Assembly (NCBI RefSeq): GCF_014692495.1
Contig: NZ_JACOIJ010000002.1
Location: 169,957-233,956, forward strand
Length of the DNA: 64,000 nucleotides
DNA from: Sphingobacterium litopenaei
GTDB taxonomy: Bacteria > Bacteroidota > Bacteroidia > Sphingobacteriales > Sphingobacteriaceae
Direction of reading: 5' to 3'
Part shown: in pieces, positions 26,049 to 35,946 of the stretch
Numbering within the stretch: position 1 is the first letter of the stretch
Layout: each line of letters opens with the position of its first letter
Position numbers and translations under genes: made by a program
Notes under the pieces: model-generated
The model's input: the letters and a program-made list of their open reading frames with translations, nothing else
Told to the model about the DNA's origin: nothing
Database searches by the model: none

Positions 26049-27866
26049 TTATATTATTGGAAATTTAACAAAAAATGTTGTGCCTTCGCCCACCTTACTT
26101 ATAAGATCTATTTTACCACCAAGAGACTCCACTTGATATTTTGTGATGTTAAGACCGATACCTTTTGTTTCAAATCCCCGATGAAATATCTTTTTAAACA
26201 TAAAAAGTTGTGATTTCATTTTCTCCAATTCCATTCCCAGGCCGTTGTCTTGAATAGACAAAGTAACATAATTCCCATCGTGATAGGTTCTCACATGAAT
26301 TAGAGGTTTTCTTTTAGGATCTGAAAACTGTAAAGCGTTATCCAAAAGTTGGTCAATGATACTGTATAAAGTAACTCTTTGGGTTTTTACTTCTTTAACT
26401 TCTATATCTTTAGTAATGGTTGCTGCTTTTTGTAGTATAGTTGGATTATGTATGTTGATTATTTTTTCCAAGACAGCATGAAAATTGCAAAGTTCTATCT
26501 CGTTTTTATCCTTAGTCGGATTAATATCGGAGGTAATCACAATTAAATCTTCTACGGTTTCATCCAATTCATCGCAACTTGATTTTAAAAGTTCCAGAAA
26601 CACATCTATGCTTTCTTTTTCCCGAGATTCTTTGATGCTGTCTATTAACATTTTAATATTAGCTATAGGACTTAGGAAGTTGTGCGCTATGATATGATTG
26701 GCTTCTTCTATTTGCAGAATTTTGGATTCTAAGTGTACTTTTATTGTTTCTAAATGATTTCTCTTGATTTCTAATTCATCTGCATTTCTTTTTAAACCTG
26801 TCATATCTACAAGCTGAACTATGAAATATTTAGGATTCTTTTGGGTATCCCGAACTAAAGAAATGGTAATAGAACACCATACATAATAGCCACTTTTATG
26901 TAGATATCTTTTCAAAAATGTTTGGTAATTTCTTTTTCCCTCGATTAATTCATTTCGCACCAATAAATCATATTTCTTATCATCTGGATGTGTAATATCC
27001 TTCGAGCGGATCTTTTGAAGCTCTTCCTTAGAGTAACCTAAAATTTCTGAAACTGTATGATTGCTTTCTACCACGTAGCCGTCTATAGAGGTGAGCGTAG
27101 TTCCTACACCCGAAAAATGGAAAGCCTGATAGAACTTGCGTTCTGAAAAGATCAATTGATCTTGATATTCTTTTTGCTTGGTAATATCGGTAATGACAAC
27201 GGCAACGATTTCCGCGTTATCAGGAATAGGTTTGATCGTTAATGAATACCATTTGATGTTTTCACTGCCCTGAGCAAAGCTATATTCTAAGGTATTTTCA
27301 GTTCTGTTTTCGAGGCTATCCCGTATTAGAGGACTAGCTTTAGTTGAAATTGCTGGAGGAAGAACATCCGTTAAAACTTTTCCAAGGAAGGTGCTGGGAG
27401 GGAGTATTAGTAGTTCTGGTTTATTTGTCCAATAATTTAAGAACACTCCTTCTTTATTTACTTCGAAAATAATATCATTAATCGAAGATACTAAAAGCCT
27501 GTAATGATGTTCCTGTTTCCTTAATTGTATAAGTTGTTCTATTAAAAATGTATTATCATACAATGAAACTATATATTCATCTTCAGATTGGCATAGTTGA
27601 AAATGAGCAGAAAGGTACTTCGTATTTTTGTTTGTATTTACTTGGATAATGTACTTTGAGTCGTTACTGAGAGGGATTTCGGATAATACTGGTCTTAAAG
27701 AGTTGTAATCTAAGAATGAATATTCTTCAAGCACATTTATATTATCCACATCAGCTATGGATAATAAATATTGTGCTTCAGGAGTGAGCTCTATGATAAA
27801 GCCCGTGGTATTTATCCGTAATATTCCTTCTACCTTGAACTTATCCAAAGAGTCATTTTCAAACAT
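26049..27866 (-). CDS. PAS-domain sensor histidine kinase
   Basis: The ATG at 27866 (MFENDSLDKFKVEGILRINT) gives 605 residues. The frame reaches a TTG at 27908. No membrane segment is seen, so it is probably a cytoplasmic sensor. Three PAS-type domains occupy about 10-360, the last with a PAC-like end (SITISLVRDTQKNPKYFIVQ). A coiled stretch leads to the dimerisation helix with the phospho-His in IIAHNFLSPIANIKML, a variant H-box common in this phylum. The ATPase domain has DQLLDNALQFSD, DNGLGME and GIGLNITKYQVESLGGKI. The gene is followed at 6 bases by its probable receiver. The signal is unknown. Confidence 0.9.
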   Translation of the reverse strand: MFENDSLDKFKVEGILRINTTGFIIELTPEAQYLLSIADVDNINVLEEYSFLDYNSLRPVLSEIPLSNDSKYIIQVNTNKNTKYLSAHFQLCQSEDEYIVSLYDNTFLIEQLIQLRKQEHHYRLLVSSINDIIFEVNKEGVFLNYWTNKPELLILPPSTFLGKVLTDVLPPAISTKASPLIRDSLENRTENTLEYSFAQGSENIKWYSLTIKPIPDNAEIVAVVITDITKQKEYQDQLIFSERKFYQAFHFSGVGTTLTSIDGYVVESNHTVSEILGYSKEELQKIRSKDITHPDDKKYDLLVRNELIEGKRNYQTFLKRYLHKSGYYVWCSITISLVRDTQKNPKYFIVQLVDMTGLKRNADELEIKRNHLETIKVHLESKILQIEEANHIIAHNFLSPIANIKMLIDSIKESREKESIDVFLELLKSSCDELDETVEDLIVITSDINPTKDKNEIELCNFHAVLEKIINIHNPTILQKAATITKDIEVKEVKTQRVTLYSIIDQLLDNALQFSDPKRKPLIHVRTYHDGNYVTLSIQDNGLGMELEKMKSQLFMFKKIFHRGFETKGIGLNITKYQVESLGGKIDLISKVGEGTTFFVKFPII

Positions 27867-28053
27867 TAATATCCAGCTAAATTGTTTAATTAGAGGTGTT
27901 ATTATCAAATTTTTACTTAACCTCTCTTTAAAGATAACAGTTTTTGGAAATGAACGAATGGTTTTTAAAAAACTTTTGAAATAAAGGTATATTGGTTAAT
28001 TTTTAGTGATTAATTCTGTATAATAATTAATATAACCTAGAATAATTTTTCTT

Positions 28054-29211
28054 TTAAGACAACGAAATTTTAGGAATTTGTTCGATCAATGTACTTGCTG
28101 CAGCCACTGTTAAATCATGCTTTAATTCAGATAATTCTAATTTAGTTTGATCAGAAAGACGAGGAATACAATAAAGATGAATCGAAGATTGTACTTCTGA
28201 AAGGATAATATCGCCAAAAACTATTCCTTTTCCTGCCAGAATTATTTTTTCTGGATTGAGAATATGAATTAACGTTGCAATTCCTTTCCCCAGCATATGT
28301 CCAATTTTTTTAATTGCTTCGATTGTCAGTTGATCCCCTACATTGTAAGCATGCACTAGTTGTTCGTAAGTAATCGGACCATCTTTGGTACTTAGAATGG
28401 AAGCTTCTCCTGCATTAAGACGTTCTTCAATATAATCAATAGCAGTCTGGAGAGAAGCTTCTACTTCCAAACAGCCTTTTTTGCCACATCTGCATAATTT
28501 ATTACTATCTGCTAATGGGATATGACTAAATTCGCCAGCAAAACCTTTATGACCTTTAAAGATCTTATTGTTGATAAGAATTCCTAATCCCACACCCCAT
28601 GTCAAATTGATTACAAGAGTATGAGAAGAGTTTTTAGCTTTCCCAAAATGTTTTTCTACCAAAGCAATCGCTGTTGAATCATTTTCAATATAAGTAGGTA
28701 ATAATGTGCGCTCTTCTAAAATGCCCGCTACATTATACAAAGGAGAATCAGGTAAGTGCGAAGAATTAATTTTCTTTTCAGCATCTACGAAACCTGGGCA
28801 TATAATACCAATACCCAAAAAGGCTGATTTACCAAACTGTTGCTTTATATTTTCAACAGCACTAACAATTTCTTCCAGTAATTCGTTTTCCGCGGTGATT
28901 AATAAAGGAATTTTCACCGTATCTACAACCTTTTCGATATCCATATTATAAACATCAATCAAAGTACGTTTCCTTTCTATCGAAATCGAAATTATATATC
29001 CTAATTTATTTTTATCGGCTTTATATAAATATGCTTTTCTACCACCTGTAGAATCTGTGAGACCTAAATTTATAATATATCCTTTTTTTAGTAGGTCTTT
29101 GATTCCTTTGGTAGTAATAGGTATACTTTTTTCTACAGCAAGGCTTAAATCGCCGATGGAGGTAGAGCCCAAAAAGAACAAATTTTTAAGGATGTTAGTG
29201 TTTAGATTCAT
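28054..29211 (-). CDS. ROK family sugar-responsive regulator (copy 1)
   Basis: This 385-residue protein has an N-terminal winged helix (about 1-65, LSLAVEKSIPITTKGIKDLL) and a ROK kinase-like domain. This is the NagC/Mlc type, a repressor that binds a sugar or sugar phosphate. The ROK signature GFAGEFSHIPL and the zinc site CRCGKKGCLEVEAS are intact, and the phosphate loop NLTWGVGLGI is present. It is very similar to the ROK gene at 34.6 kb. The two enclose a SusC/SusD pair, so both probably sense the sugar imported by that pair. It has its own promoter region behind the terminator of the SusCD operon. Confidence 0.9.
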   Translation of the reverse strand: MNLNTNILKNLFFLGSTSIGDLSLAVEKSIPITTKGIKDLLKKGYIINLGLTDSTGGRKAYLYKADKNKLGYIISISIERKRTLIDVYNMDIEKVVDTVKIPLLITAENELLEEIVSAVENIKQQFGKSAFLGIGIICPGFVDAEKKINSSHLPDSPLYNVAGILEERTLLPTYIENDSTAIALVEKHFGKAKNSSHTLVINLTWGVGLGILINNKIFKGHKGFAGEFSHIPLADSNKLCRCGKKGCLEVEASLQTAIDYIEERLNAGEASILSTKDGPITYEQLVHAYNVGDQLTIEAIKKIGHMLGKGIATLIHILNPEKIILAGKGIVFGDIILSEVQSSIHLYCIPRLSDQTKLELSELKHDLTVAAASTLIEQIPKISLS

Positions 29212-29484
29212 GGTAATTGGTTTTTATTTTTGTAAATATATAAATTAAAAATTAATAAAATTAAAATTTAATAAGGCTAAATATTATCTTTTTTAGAAAA
29301 ATGTAAAATTAAAACTTTACTGAGAGACTATTTGGTATTGCAATTAGTGGATTATAAGATCAAAATAATTGTATAGCTATTTTACTAAAAAAAAGTTTTA
29401 CTTTTTTCTTTTTAGTAAAAATTTTCTTCTTTTTTCTTTTCCATTGTATCCTTTAGGATTGTATTCTTTTATAGTCCAAAAAAG
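29212..29484. promoter_or_regulatory. Promoter region of ROK gene 1 with an inverted repeat
   Basis: This A+T-rich gap holds a perfect 12-base inverted repeat (TTTTACTAAAAA at 29380-29391 and its complement at 29409-29420) separated by 17 bases, with a further GTTTTACTTTTTT between the arms. It is a reasonable candidate for a ROK repressor operator or a weak hairpin. No protein-coding sequence is visible. Confidence 0.4.
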
Positions 29485-29510
29485 AAATGCGCTCCCAATG
29501 GAGCGCATTT
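29485..29510 (-). terminator. Terminator of the ROK-SusC-SusD operon
   Basis: An 11-base perfect stem (29485-29495 with 29500-29510) closes a 4-base loop. On the minus strand it is followed by a T-rich run. It lies 20 bases past the SusD-like stop codon. Confidence 0.88.
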
Positions 29511-29529
29511 CATATGAATAAAAGATAAC

Positions 29530-31455
29530 TTAGTTTTGTTTAGCCCACCATAATGGTGTCAATACCGCATCAGGACCACCCAACAAAGAAACGGCTTTAT
29601 CATAGCCATCTTTGTCGGAGTTCATTAGACTAGATGGATATTTTAACCTTTGTGGGAAAAATTTGATCTGATTGGTCATGTAATTTGCAGTTGTCAATGC
29701 TGGCAAATTTGGCAAAGGATTTTCAATCGCAGGATTTTCGAAGAAAGGTAAACCTAATCTTCTGTGATCTGACCATGCTTCTAACGGCAACCATGGCATA
29801 TTTGCAATATACTTTTGGGTTATGATTTTTGTTAAAGCATCGTTGCGAACAGTTCCGTTTTTATAAATACTATTGACAGGATATTGAATAGTTGCGGTGC
29901 CTGCCACTCCTGTGTAGCCGTCTACATAATTCATCGTTCTCGAAGCACCCGGCTCTGTTGTATGGGTGAATTTTACCGATGTTCCCACTCTATTGTAGGT
30001 TTCAGAATTCAAGTATGCTGATGCATATTGGGAAACTCCATGGTAATCAAAGTTAGCTTTCACGCCATTTTCATAAGCCGCTTGAGCAGTAGTTCCCGTA
30101 TTCCAGCCTTTTAGCGAAGCCTCAGCAAGTAAGAAGTAAGTTTCCCAGCTCGCGAAGAATATACGGGAAGAGTTACTTGTTCTATAAGTCTTGGCAAGTG
30201 CAGGCATTTTTCCGACTTGAATCGAACGAATTGGGTTCACAGCGCCTTTGGCTCCAAAGTCACCACTTACTGCCGTGCTCCAAGTGAATTTCGTATCTAT
30301 CCTAATAGTATCCGTATTGAATCCTGTTACAGGAGGAAATTTAACTTGGGTAGTCGAAGCATCGCTCGTATATGAAGGATAATTAGACCAAGTATTGCTA
30401 TTAATATCTCCCGGTATATAGAAGGTTTTATAGGCTCGTGGGTCTATAATATTAGGTAAACCATCAAAGAAATATCCCGCTGTTGGATCATTGGTTCGAG
30501 TGGAATAATGACCTAACATTCTTTTTCCAATGTAGTTTTCTGGTTTTATAGCTGAATGATATTGATCGCCTAACTGATCCTCGGATTTAACACCTCCTAA
30601 ACCCACATAAATATTATTTAGTGCTGTAGAAATTACCTGACCATTCCATTCTCTACTCATCACACCAGAAAGTGGATCCCATCCTGGTCGCTCTGCTACT
30701 TTGAAATTGTGGTCTGCTGTAGTGATTAATTTGTTGGATGCTACAGCATCTTCAAATTCTGATTTTGCTTTATTAGCATCTACCTCAGCGATACGCATAG
30801 CTAAGCGAAGGCGCATTGAGTTACCATATCGAATCCATTTGTCCCAATCATATTTGTACGCGGGATCTTGGTTTTGAAGTTTGTCAGGACGAGTTATATT
30901 AGCATCTATTTTGCTTGTAGCATCTTTCAGTTCGGCCAACAAGAAGTAGTACACATCTTGTGTTGATTTGAATTCTGGATTTTGGCCAGCAAATGCTTCG
31001 GTAGGAATAGCACCAAAATTGTCTGCCAATTCACTCATCAAATATGCTCTCCAAATTCTAGCTACCTGAGTAAGGTTATTGTTATAAGGTTGCGCAGAGC
31101 CATTTACAACTTTCATTTCGGCGATTTGAAGTGCTGTATTTGCGTGATTTAACCATTCTGAGATGTAGCGCCAATAATCGTTTGTCCAATCATCATTGTA
31201 TCCACCACTGGTAATACCTCCTGAAAGGTGTTGACGGCCAGCAGCTTTCCAATACAATACAAATACGCGTTCAGCAATATGTGGATCTTGTTGCGCTGCA
31301 ATTATTGAATTATTAATAAAATACTCTACTTGAACTTGATTTTCATTTGCTTGCGTAGGGTTAGTATTTATTTCATCAAATTTCGAACAACTCGAAAATG
31401 ATGCTGCGGTTGCTAATGCAATTGCTATAGTAAGTTTTGTTAATTTCGTTTTCAT
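29530..31455 (-). CDS. SusD/RagB-like outer-membrane lipoprotein
   Basis: At 641 residues this is a surface glycan-binding lipoprotein that caps the SusC-type transporter encoded just upstream (11-base gap). The lipoprotein signal ends ASFSSCSKFDEINTNPTQAN, the start typical of the SusD-like_2 branch. Helical TPR-type sequence follows (EYFINNSIIAAQQ, IWRAYLMSELADNFGAIPTE, RYGNSMRLRLAMRIAEVD), and the C-terminal half carries SusD-type loops (EAWSDHRRLGLPFFENP). The ligand cannot be read from sequence. The flanking ROK regulators suggest a simple or amino sugar-containing glycan. Confidence 0.9.
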   Translation of the reverse strand: MKTKLTKLTIAIALATAASFSSCSKFDEINTNPTQANENQVQVEYFINNSIIAAQQDPHIAERVFVLYWKAAGRQHLSGGITSGGYNDDWTNDYWRYISEWLNHANTALQIAEMKVVNGSAQPYNNNLTQVARIWRAYLMSELADNFGAIPTEAFAGQNPEFKSTQDVYYFLLAELKDATSKIDANITRPDKLQNQDPAYKYDWDKWIRYGNSMRLRLAMRIAEVDANKAKSEFEDAVASNKLITTADHNFKVAERPGWDPLSGVMSREWNGQVISTALNNIYVGLGGVKSEDQLGDQYHSAIKPENYIGKRMLGHYSTRTNDPTAGYFFDGLPNIIDPRAYKTFYIPGDINSNTWSNYPSYTSDASTTQVKFPPVTGFNTDTIRIDTKFTWSTAVSGDFGAKGAVNPIRSIQVGKMPALAKTYRTSNSSRIFFASWETYFLLAEASLKGWNTGTTAQAAYENGVKANFDYHGVSQYASAYLNSETYNRVGTSVKFTHTTEPGASRTMNYVDGYTGVAGTATIQYPVNSIYKNGTVRNDALTKIITQKYIANMPWLPLEAWSDHRRLGLPFFENPAIENPLPNLPALTTANYMTNQIKFFPQRLKYPSSLMNSDKDGYDKAVSLLGGPDAVLTPLWWAKQN

Positions 31456-31466
31456 TTTCTTAGATT

Positions 31467-34400
31467 TTAGAAGCCCAATGAAATATTTAAAAAGTATGAG
31501 CGTGAAGTTGGGAATGATAGGTACTCGAATCCCACAGCATTGGTGCTAATCGCATATACTGATTCTGGATCCACACCATTTGCGTGGCTCTTAATCATCC
31601 AAACATTGTTAGCGGATAAAGAAAATTTAGCACTTCTTACTATTGAAGAATTCAATAATCTTCCAGGAATACTGTAGCTCAATTGTATATTTCTTAAACG
31701 AATATTCGTCGCGTCATATAGATTTTGCTCCGTGATACCTAGGTTTCCAGAAGTGTTAGTCACTTGGTTCCAATATTGTTGATGGGTTACCGTTTTAGTA
31801 TTCGCAGTATAACCACCATTGCCATCACTCACTACACCATCTACCACAAATGGTTGTCTATCGCCATTTACTACAGTCTCTGCTGCAAGTCCAGCACGTT
31901 GCAATGCTAGATTAGTACCAGCGAAGAATTTTCCGCCAAATCTACCATCCACTAAGAATGATAATCCAACATTTTTGTAAGAGAAGGAGTTTGTGATACC
32001 CAATAAAGCTCTTGCACTTTGATCACCTAATAAATGAGAACCGTTTGCTGCTGTTGGAAGTCCATCACCGTTTACGATAATTTTGCCATAATGAGGGCTG
32101 CTAGTATCCTCCACGCGCGCATATTTTGTTCCGTATATAGTACCATAACGTTGACCAACTGTACTATTAACTTGCAAATTGTCAAAGCCACCTAATTGAT
32201 AGATGTTTAGATCCTCTGTAAGCTCGATCAATTCGTTTACATTTTTAGAGTAGTTGACATTAATATCCCAAAGTAAACTTTCAGCATTTTTTAAAACATT
32301 AATTCCTAATACGGCTTCTAAACCTTTGTTTTGAATATTACCCGCATTAGCCATATAGTTTTGATATCCTGAAAGAGGATTCATAGCCAATTTAATAAGT
32401 TGGTTGGTTGCATTAGTTTTGTAATAAGCAAAATCTAAAGAGAAGCGATCGAATGCTCTGATGTCAAAACCAACTTCAAATGATTTTAGGAGCTCACTTA
32501 GTACATTTGGATTATACAAAGTTGGGTTTTTAGAAGCAGTGGTGTTTCCATTAGGATCTTTTCCGATTGAATATGTGTTATATAGTTCATAAGGAGCAAG
32601 ACTGCCTCCAGTTTCCGCATATGAAGCGCGTAGTTTAGCAAAATTTAACCAGGTAGGGATTGAACCTCCAGTTTTGCTAATCATATCAGACACGACCAAT
32701 GATGTACTTATTGAAGGATAGAAATATGATCTATTCGCTTTGCTTAAAGTTGATGACCAGTCATTTCTACCTGTCACGTTGATAAACCAGAAATTATCGT
32801 AGTTGATTTCAGCAGTTCCGAATAATGAATTGATTTGTTTTTCACGAATACCTTCCGACACTCCTGGATTTCCTTCTGAGTTGCTAATTGTGAATAAATT
32901 CGGTACAGTCAACGAACCTGCCGATGAGGAGAGCCAATTTGAGCTTTGTTTCATTATTTGTCCGAAAACAGAAGCTGAACCATTCCATTTACCAAATAAA
33001 TTGTCTTTACGTGCATTTAAACTTACAATGTAGTTGCGCTCATTGAAGTTGTCAGATCCTACACTATACGAGTTTGTTAATGAAGATCCTGTATAGGTTC
33101 TACTGTCGAATTTCGTGTTATATAGATCCGAACCAGCTCTGAAGTCCGCATCTAACCAATCATTAAATTTGTATTTGATAGTCGCATTTAATAAAAAGCG
33201 ATTTCTCGAATCTTTATTTAACTTATTATTTACCGCCCAATATGGATTTACTGTATTACTGTTATTATACCAAGTTTGATTTGCCCCAGGTTGATCCATG
33301 CCTGCTTCGAATTCCGTAATATCAATTGTATTAGGTATTAATAATGCCGTAGAATAATAGTTACCTGCGTTTGAACCACCAACAGCTCTGTTATTAGCTG
33401 TTGTATTCATGTATTGAACTTTCAAATCTGTGGTCCATCTTTTTTCTGCACCAAATTGTGATGTCAGTTTAGAGATTAGGTTCAAACGATCCAATTTTAC
33501 GCCTGGCGTTTTACTATCGTCATGTAGATAGGTGCCTGAAGTATACAAACTAGTGCCTTCGCTTAAAGATTGTTGGAAAGTTAAATTGTGAGTTGTGTTT
33601 ACACCTGTCTTGAAGAAATTATCTAAATTGTTATATGCCTGTAAAGTGTGTGGTTTTCCGTCCCAGCCTGTTACACTTTGACCGGTAATCTTTTCTCCCC
33701 AATTACTTCCTGACTGTGCATTAAATAATCCATCCGTACCTTGAGAAAATTCCGTTTGAAGTTCTGGCGTAATGAAAAGATTTTCTAATCCTACGGTAGC
33801 CGAATAAGAAATACCCGCTCCTCTAGAACTTTTACCTGATTTTGTGGTGATTAAGATTACTCCGTTTAAGGCTCTTGAACCGTATAAAGCTGAAGCAGCA
33901 CCACCTTTTAATACGGACATACTTTCGATATCTTCGGGATTTAAATCTCCGATACCGTTACCCATATCTGCAGATGGGTTCCAAAAATCATTGTTCGACG
34001 CACCAGCAAAGTTTTCCATAGGAACGCCATCCACAACGATTAAAGGTTGGTTGTCTCCCGTTAAGGATGTGAAACCCCTCAAAACAATTTTAGATGATGA
34101 AGCGGGACCACTTGAACCTTTGATAATTTGCAAACCTGCCACTTTACCCGTCAAGGCGTTAGCGATATTGTTTTCTCTTGCTTCTACTAATGCATCCCCT
34201 TTAATGTCCTGAAATGAGTATCCTAAGGATTTTTTCTCTCTTTTAATACCCATTGCTGTCACTACGACTTCGTCGATGCCGCTAGCATCTTGTTCTAAAG
34301 TAACACTTACTGTTGTGCCCGATACAGTGATTTCTTGAGAAAGGTAGCCTAGTATAGAAAATTTTAATTTTTCTCCATTGTTAGCTTGAATAGTAAAATT

Positions 34401-34577
34401 ACCATTTGTGTTAGATTGGGTGACTCTATTTGTGCCAAGGACATAAACTGTCACACCAGGCAAGCCTCCATTAGAATCTGTTACTCTCCCAGTAACAGTC
34501 TGTTGTGCAAACACTGTTGTAATGCTACATATTAGCATCAACAGCGAAATGCTCCAATGTTTGTAAAATGTGCTCAT
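31467..34577 (-). CDS. SusC/RagA TonB-dependent transporter
   Basis: This 1,036-residue outer-membrane porin imports oligosaccharides using TonB energy. It has a signal peptide (ISLLMLICSITTVFAQ), a carboxypeptidase-regulatory-like beta-sandwich (TVTGRVTDSNGGLPGVTVYV), the TonB-box region DEVVVTAMGIKREKKSLGYS, a plug domain (DPL-like loop QPLIVVDGVPMENF, GAASALYGSRALNGVILITT) and a 22-strand barrel ending SYFLNISLGF. It lies 26 bases behind a ROK regulator and 11 bases ahead of the SusD-like gene. The three form one leftward operon. Confidence 0.93.
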   Translation of the reverse strand: MSTFYKHWSISLLMLICSITTVFAQQTVTGRVTDSNGGLPGVTVYVLGTNRVTQSNTNGNFTIQANNGEKLKFSILGYLSQEITVSGTTVSVTLEQDASGIDEVVVTAMGIKREKKSLGYSFQDIKGDALVEARENNIANALTGKVAGLQIIKGSSGPASSSKIVLRGFTSLTGDNQPLIVVDGVPMENFAGASNNDFWNPSADMGNGIGDLNPEDIESMSVLKGGAASALYGSRALNGVILITTKSGKSSRGAGISYSATVGLENLFITPELQTEFSQGTDGLFNAQSGSNWGEKITGQSVTGWDGKPHTLQAYNNLDNFFKTGVNTTHNLTFQQSLSEGTSLYTSGTYLHDDSKTPGVKLDRLNLISKLTSQFGAEKRWTTDLKVQYMNTTANNRAVGGSNAGNYYSTALLIPNTIDITEFEAGMDQPGANQTWYNNSNTVNPYWAVNNKLNKDSRNRFLLNATIKYKFNDWLDADFRAGSDLYNTKFDSRTYTGSSLTNSYSVGSDNFNERNYIVSLNARKDNLFGKWNGSASVFGQIMKQSSNWLSSSAGSLTVPNLFTISNSEGNPGVSEGIREKQINSLFGTAEINYDNFWFINVTGRNDWSSTLSKANRSYFYPSISTSLVVSDMISKTGGSIPTWLNFAKLRASYAETGGSLAPYELYNTYSIGKDPNGNTTASKNPTLYNPNVLSELLKSFEVGFDIRAFDRFSLDFAYYKTNATNQLIKLAMNPLSGYQNYMANAGNIQNKGLEAVLGINVLKNAESLLWDINVNYSKNVNELIELTEDLNIYQLGGFDNLQVNSTVGQRYGTIYGTKYARVEDTSSPHYGKIIVNGDGLPTAANGSHLLGDQSARALLGITNSFSYKNVGLSFLVDGRFGGKFFAGTNLALQRAGLAAETVVNGDRQPFVVDGVVSDGNGGYTANTKTVTHQQYWNQVTNTSGNLGITEQNLYDATNIRLRNIQLSYSIPGRLLNSSIVRSAKFSLSANNVWMIKSHANGVDPESVYAISTNAVGFEYLSFPTSRSYFLNISLGF

Positions 34578-34603
34578 AATTTGTTAGTAGTAATGAATGT
34601 TTG

Positions 34604-35782
34604 TTATTGATTTTTTATTAAGTTGTCACTTTGCATGACAGCTACACAAGCTGATGCAATAGTTTGTATATTGTCTAGATTTGATATTTCGATAGATGTA
34701 CGTTGTGATAGTCTTGGAATACAAAAAATGTGAATTGATGATTGAATCTCTGGTAACAGGATAGCTCCAAAGGCAGCTCCAATGCCGCTAATGATTACTT
34801 TCTCAGGATTTAGAATATGTATTAACGTGGCTATACCTTTACCTAGCATGAACCCCATTTTCTTTATTCCATGAATACTTAATTGGTCGCCCAGTTTGTA
34901 AGCTTGGATAAGTGAATTTAGAAATTGTGACTTGTCTTTACTCTCCACATGAGGTGCTAATAACGATACTTCGCCTTCTTTCAGTCTTTCTTTTATGTAT
35001 TCTATTGCGGATTCGAGTGAAGCTTCTACTTCCAAGCAGCCTTTTTTGCCACATGAGCACAGTTTATTCTCATCCGCCAATGGAATATGGCTAAATTCAC
35101 CAGCAAACCCATTGAAGCCTCGGAATAATTGTTGATCTACTATAATTCCTAATCCAACGCCCCAAGTTAAATTGATTATTAGTGAATGATTTGTGTTTTT
35201 CGCTTTCCCAAAGTTTTTTTCCGCAATTGCGATGGCTGATGAATCGTTTTCTATATAAACGTCTAACTTAAGATCATTTTTTAATCTACGAGGTAGATCG
35301 TATAATGGAGATTCCTTTGAATACGAATTATTTACACCTTTGTGAGAGTCCACAAATCCTGGAGTAGTAATGCCAATAGCAAAAATTGGATATGTATTAT
35401 AGGTTTCTATAATTTTTTCAGCATAAACAACTATACTGTGGTATATAGTCAAGTCATCGAACTGATTAATGTTTATATCTATATTTTCTATCAACGGTTC
35501 GTTGAAAATATTATATAAGCCCATAATAATGGAATACCTATTTATACTGATTGTAAGCGTATTTCCAATTTTTTCTTTGTTCAATTTGTAGGCTGCCGCT
35601 CTACGGCCACCAGTTGAGGCTCTAAGGCCGTCTGGAATAACAAAATTTTGGTCAATCAATGACTGTATCGATTTAGCAATAATTGGAACGCTTTTCCCAA
35701 TAGAATTACTTATCTCTGCTATTGATTGTGGTCCAGAAAAATATAAGGATTTTATAATTTGCGTATAAAACTGGTCCATCAT
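34604..35782 (-). CDS. ROK family sugar-responsive regulator (copy 2)
   Basis: This 392-residue paralogue of the ROK gene at 28-29 kb has the same order: winged helix (SIAEISNSIGKSVPIIAKSI), then ROK domain with NLTWGVGLGI, GFAGEFSHIPL and zinc site CSCGKKGCLEVEAS. Long runs are shared, such as LGKGIATLIHILNPEK, so they are recent duplicates. As first gene of the operon it would control its own expression and that of SusC and SusD. Either of the first two Met codons could start translation. The inducer is unknown. A membrane acyltransferase gene is divergent across a 164-base gap. Confidence 0.9.
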   Translation of the reverse strand: MMDQFYTQIIKSLYFSGPQSIAEISNSIGKSVPIIAKSIQSLIDQNFVIPDGLRASTGGRRAAAYKLNKEKIGNTLTISINRYSIIMGLYNIFNEPLIENIDININQFDDLTIYHSIVVYAEKIIETYNTYPIFAIGITTPGFVDSHKGVNNSYSKESPLYDLPRRLKNDLKLDVYIENDSSAIAIAEKNFGKAKNTNHSLIINLTWGVGLGIIVDQQLFRGFNGFAGEFSHIPLADENKLCSCGKKGCLEVEASLESAIEYIKERLKEGEVSLLAPHVESKDKSQFLNSLIQAYKLGDQLSIHGIKKMGFMLGKGIATLIHILNPEKVIISGIGAAFGAILLPEIQSSIHIFCIPRLSQRTSIEISNLDNIQTIASACVAVMQSDNLIKNQ

Positions 35783-35946
35783 AAATAGGTTCTTGTAAAT
35801 GTTTTATAAAGTTAAGTATATAATTTTTTAAATTCCAAATACTTTTTAAAAAATATAATAAGTTGTACTTGTTTCCTGCATTTTTATTTTAAGTCACTTG
35901 TCAAATCATTTTTTTATCTTCGGGAAACTAAACTCTATCTAATTAC

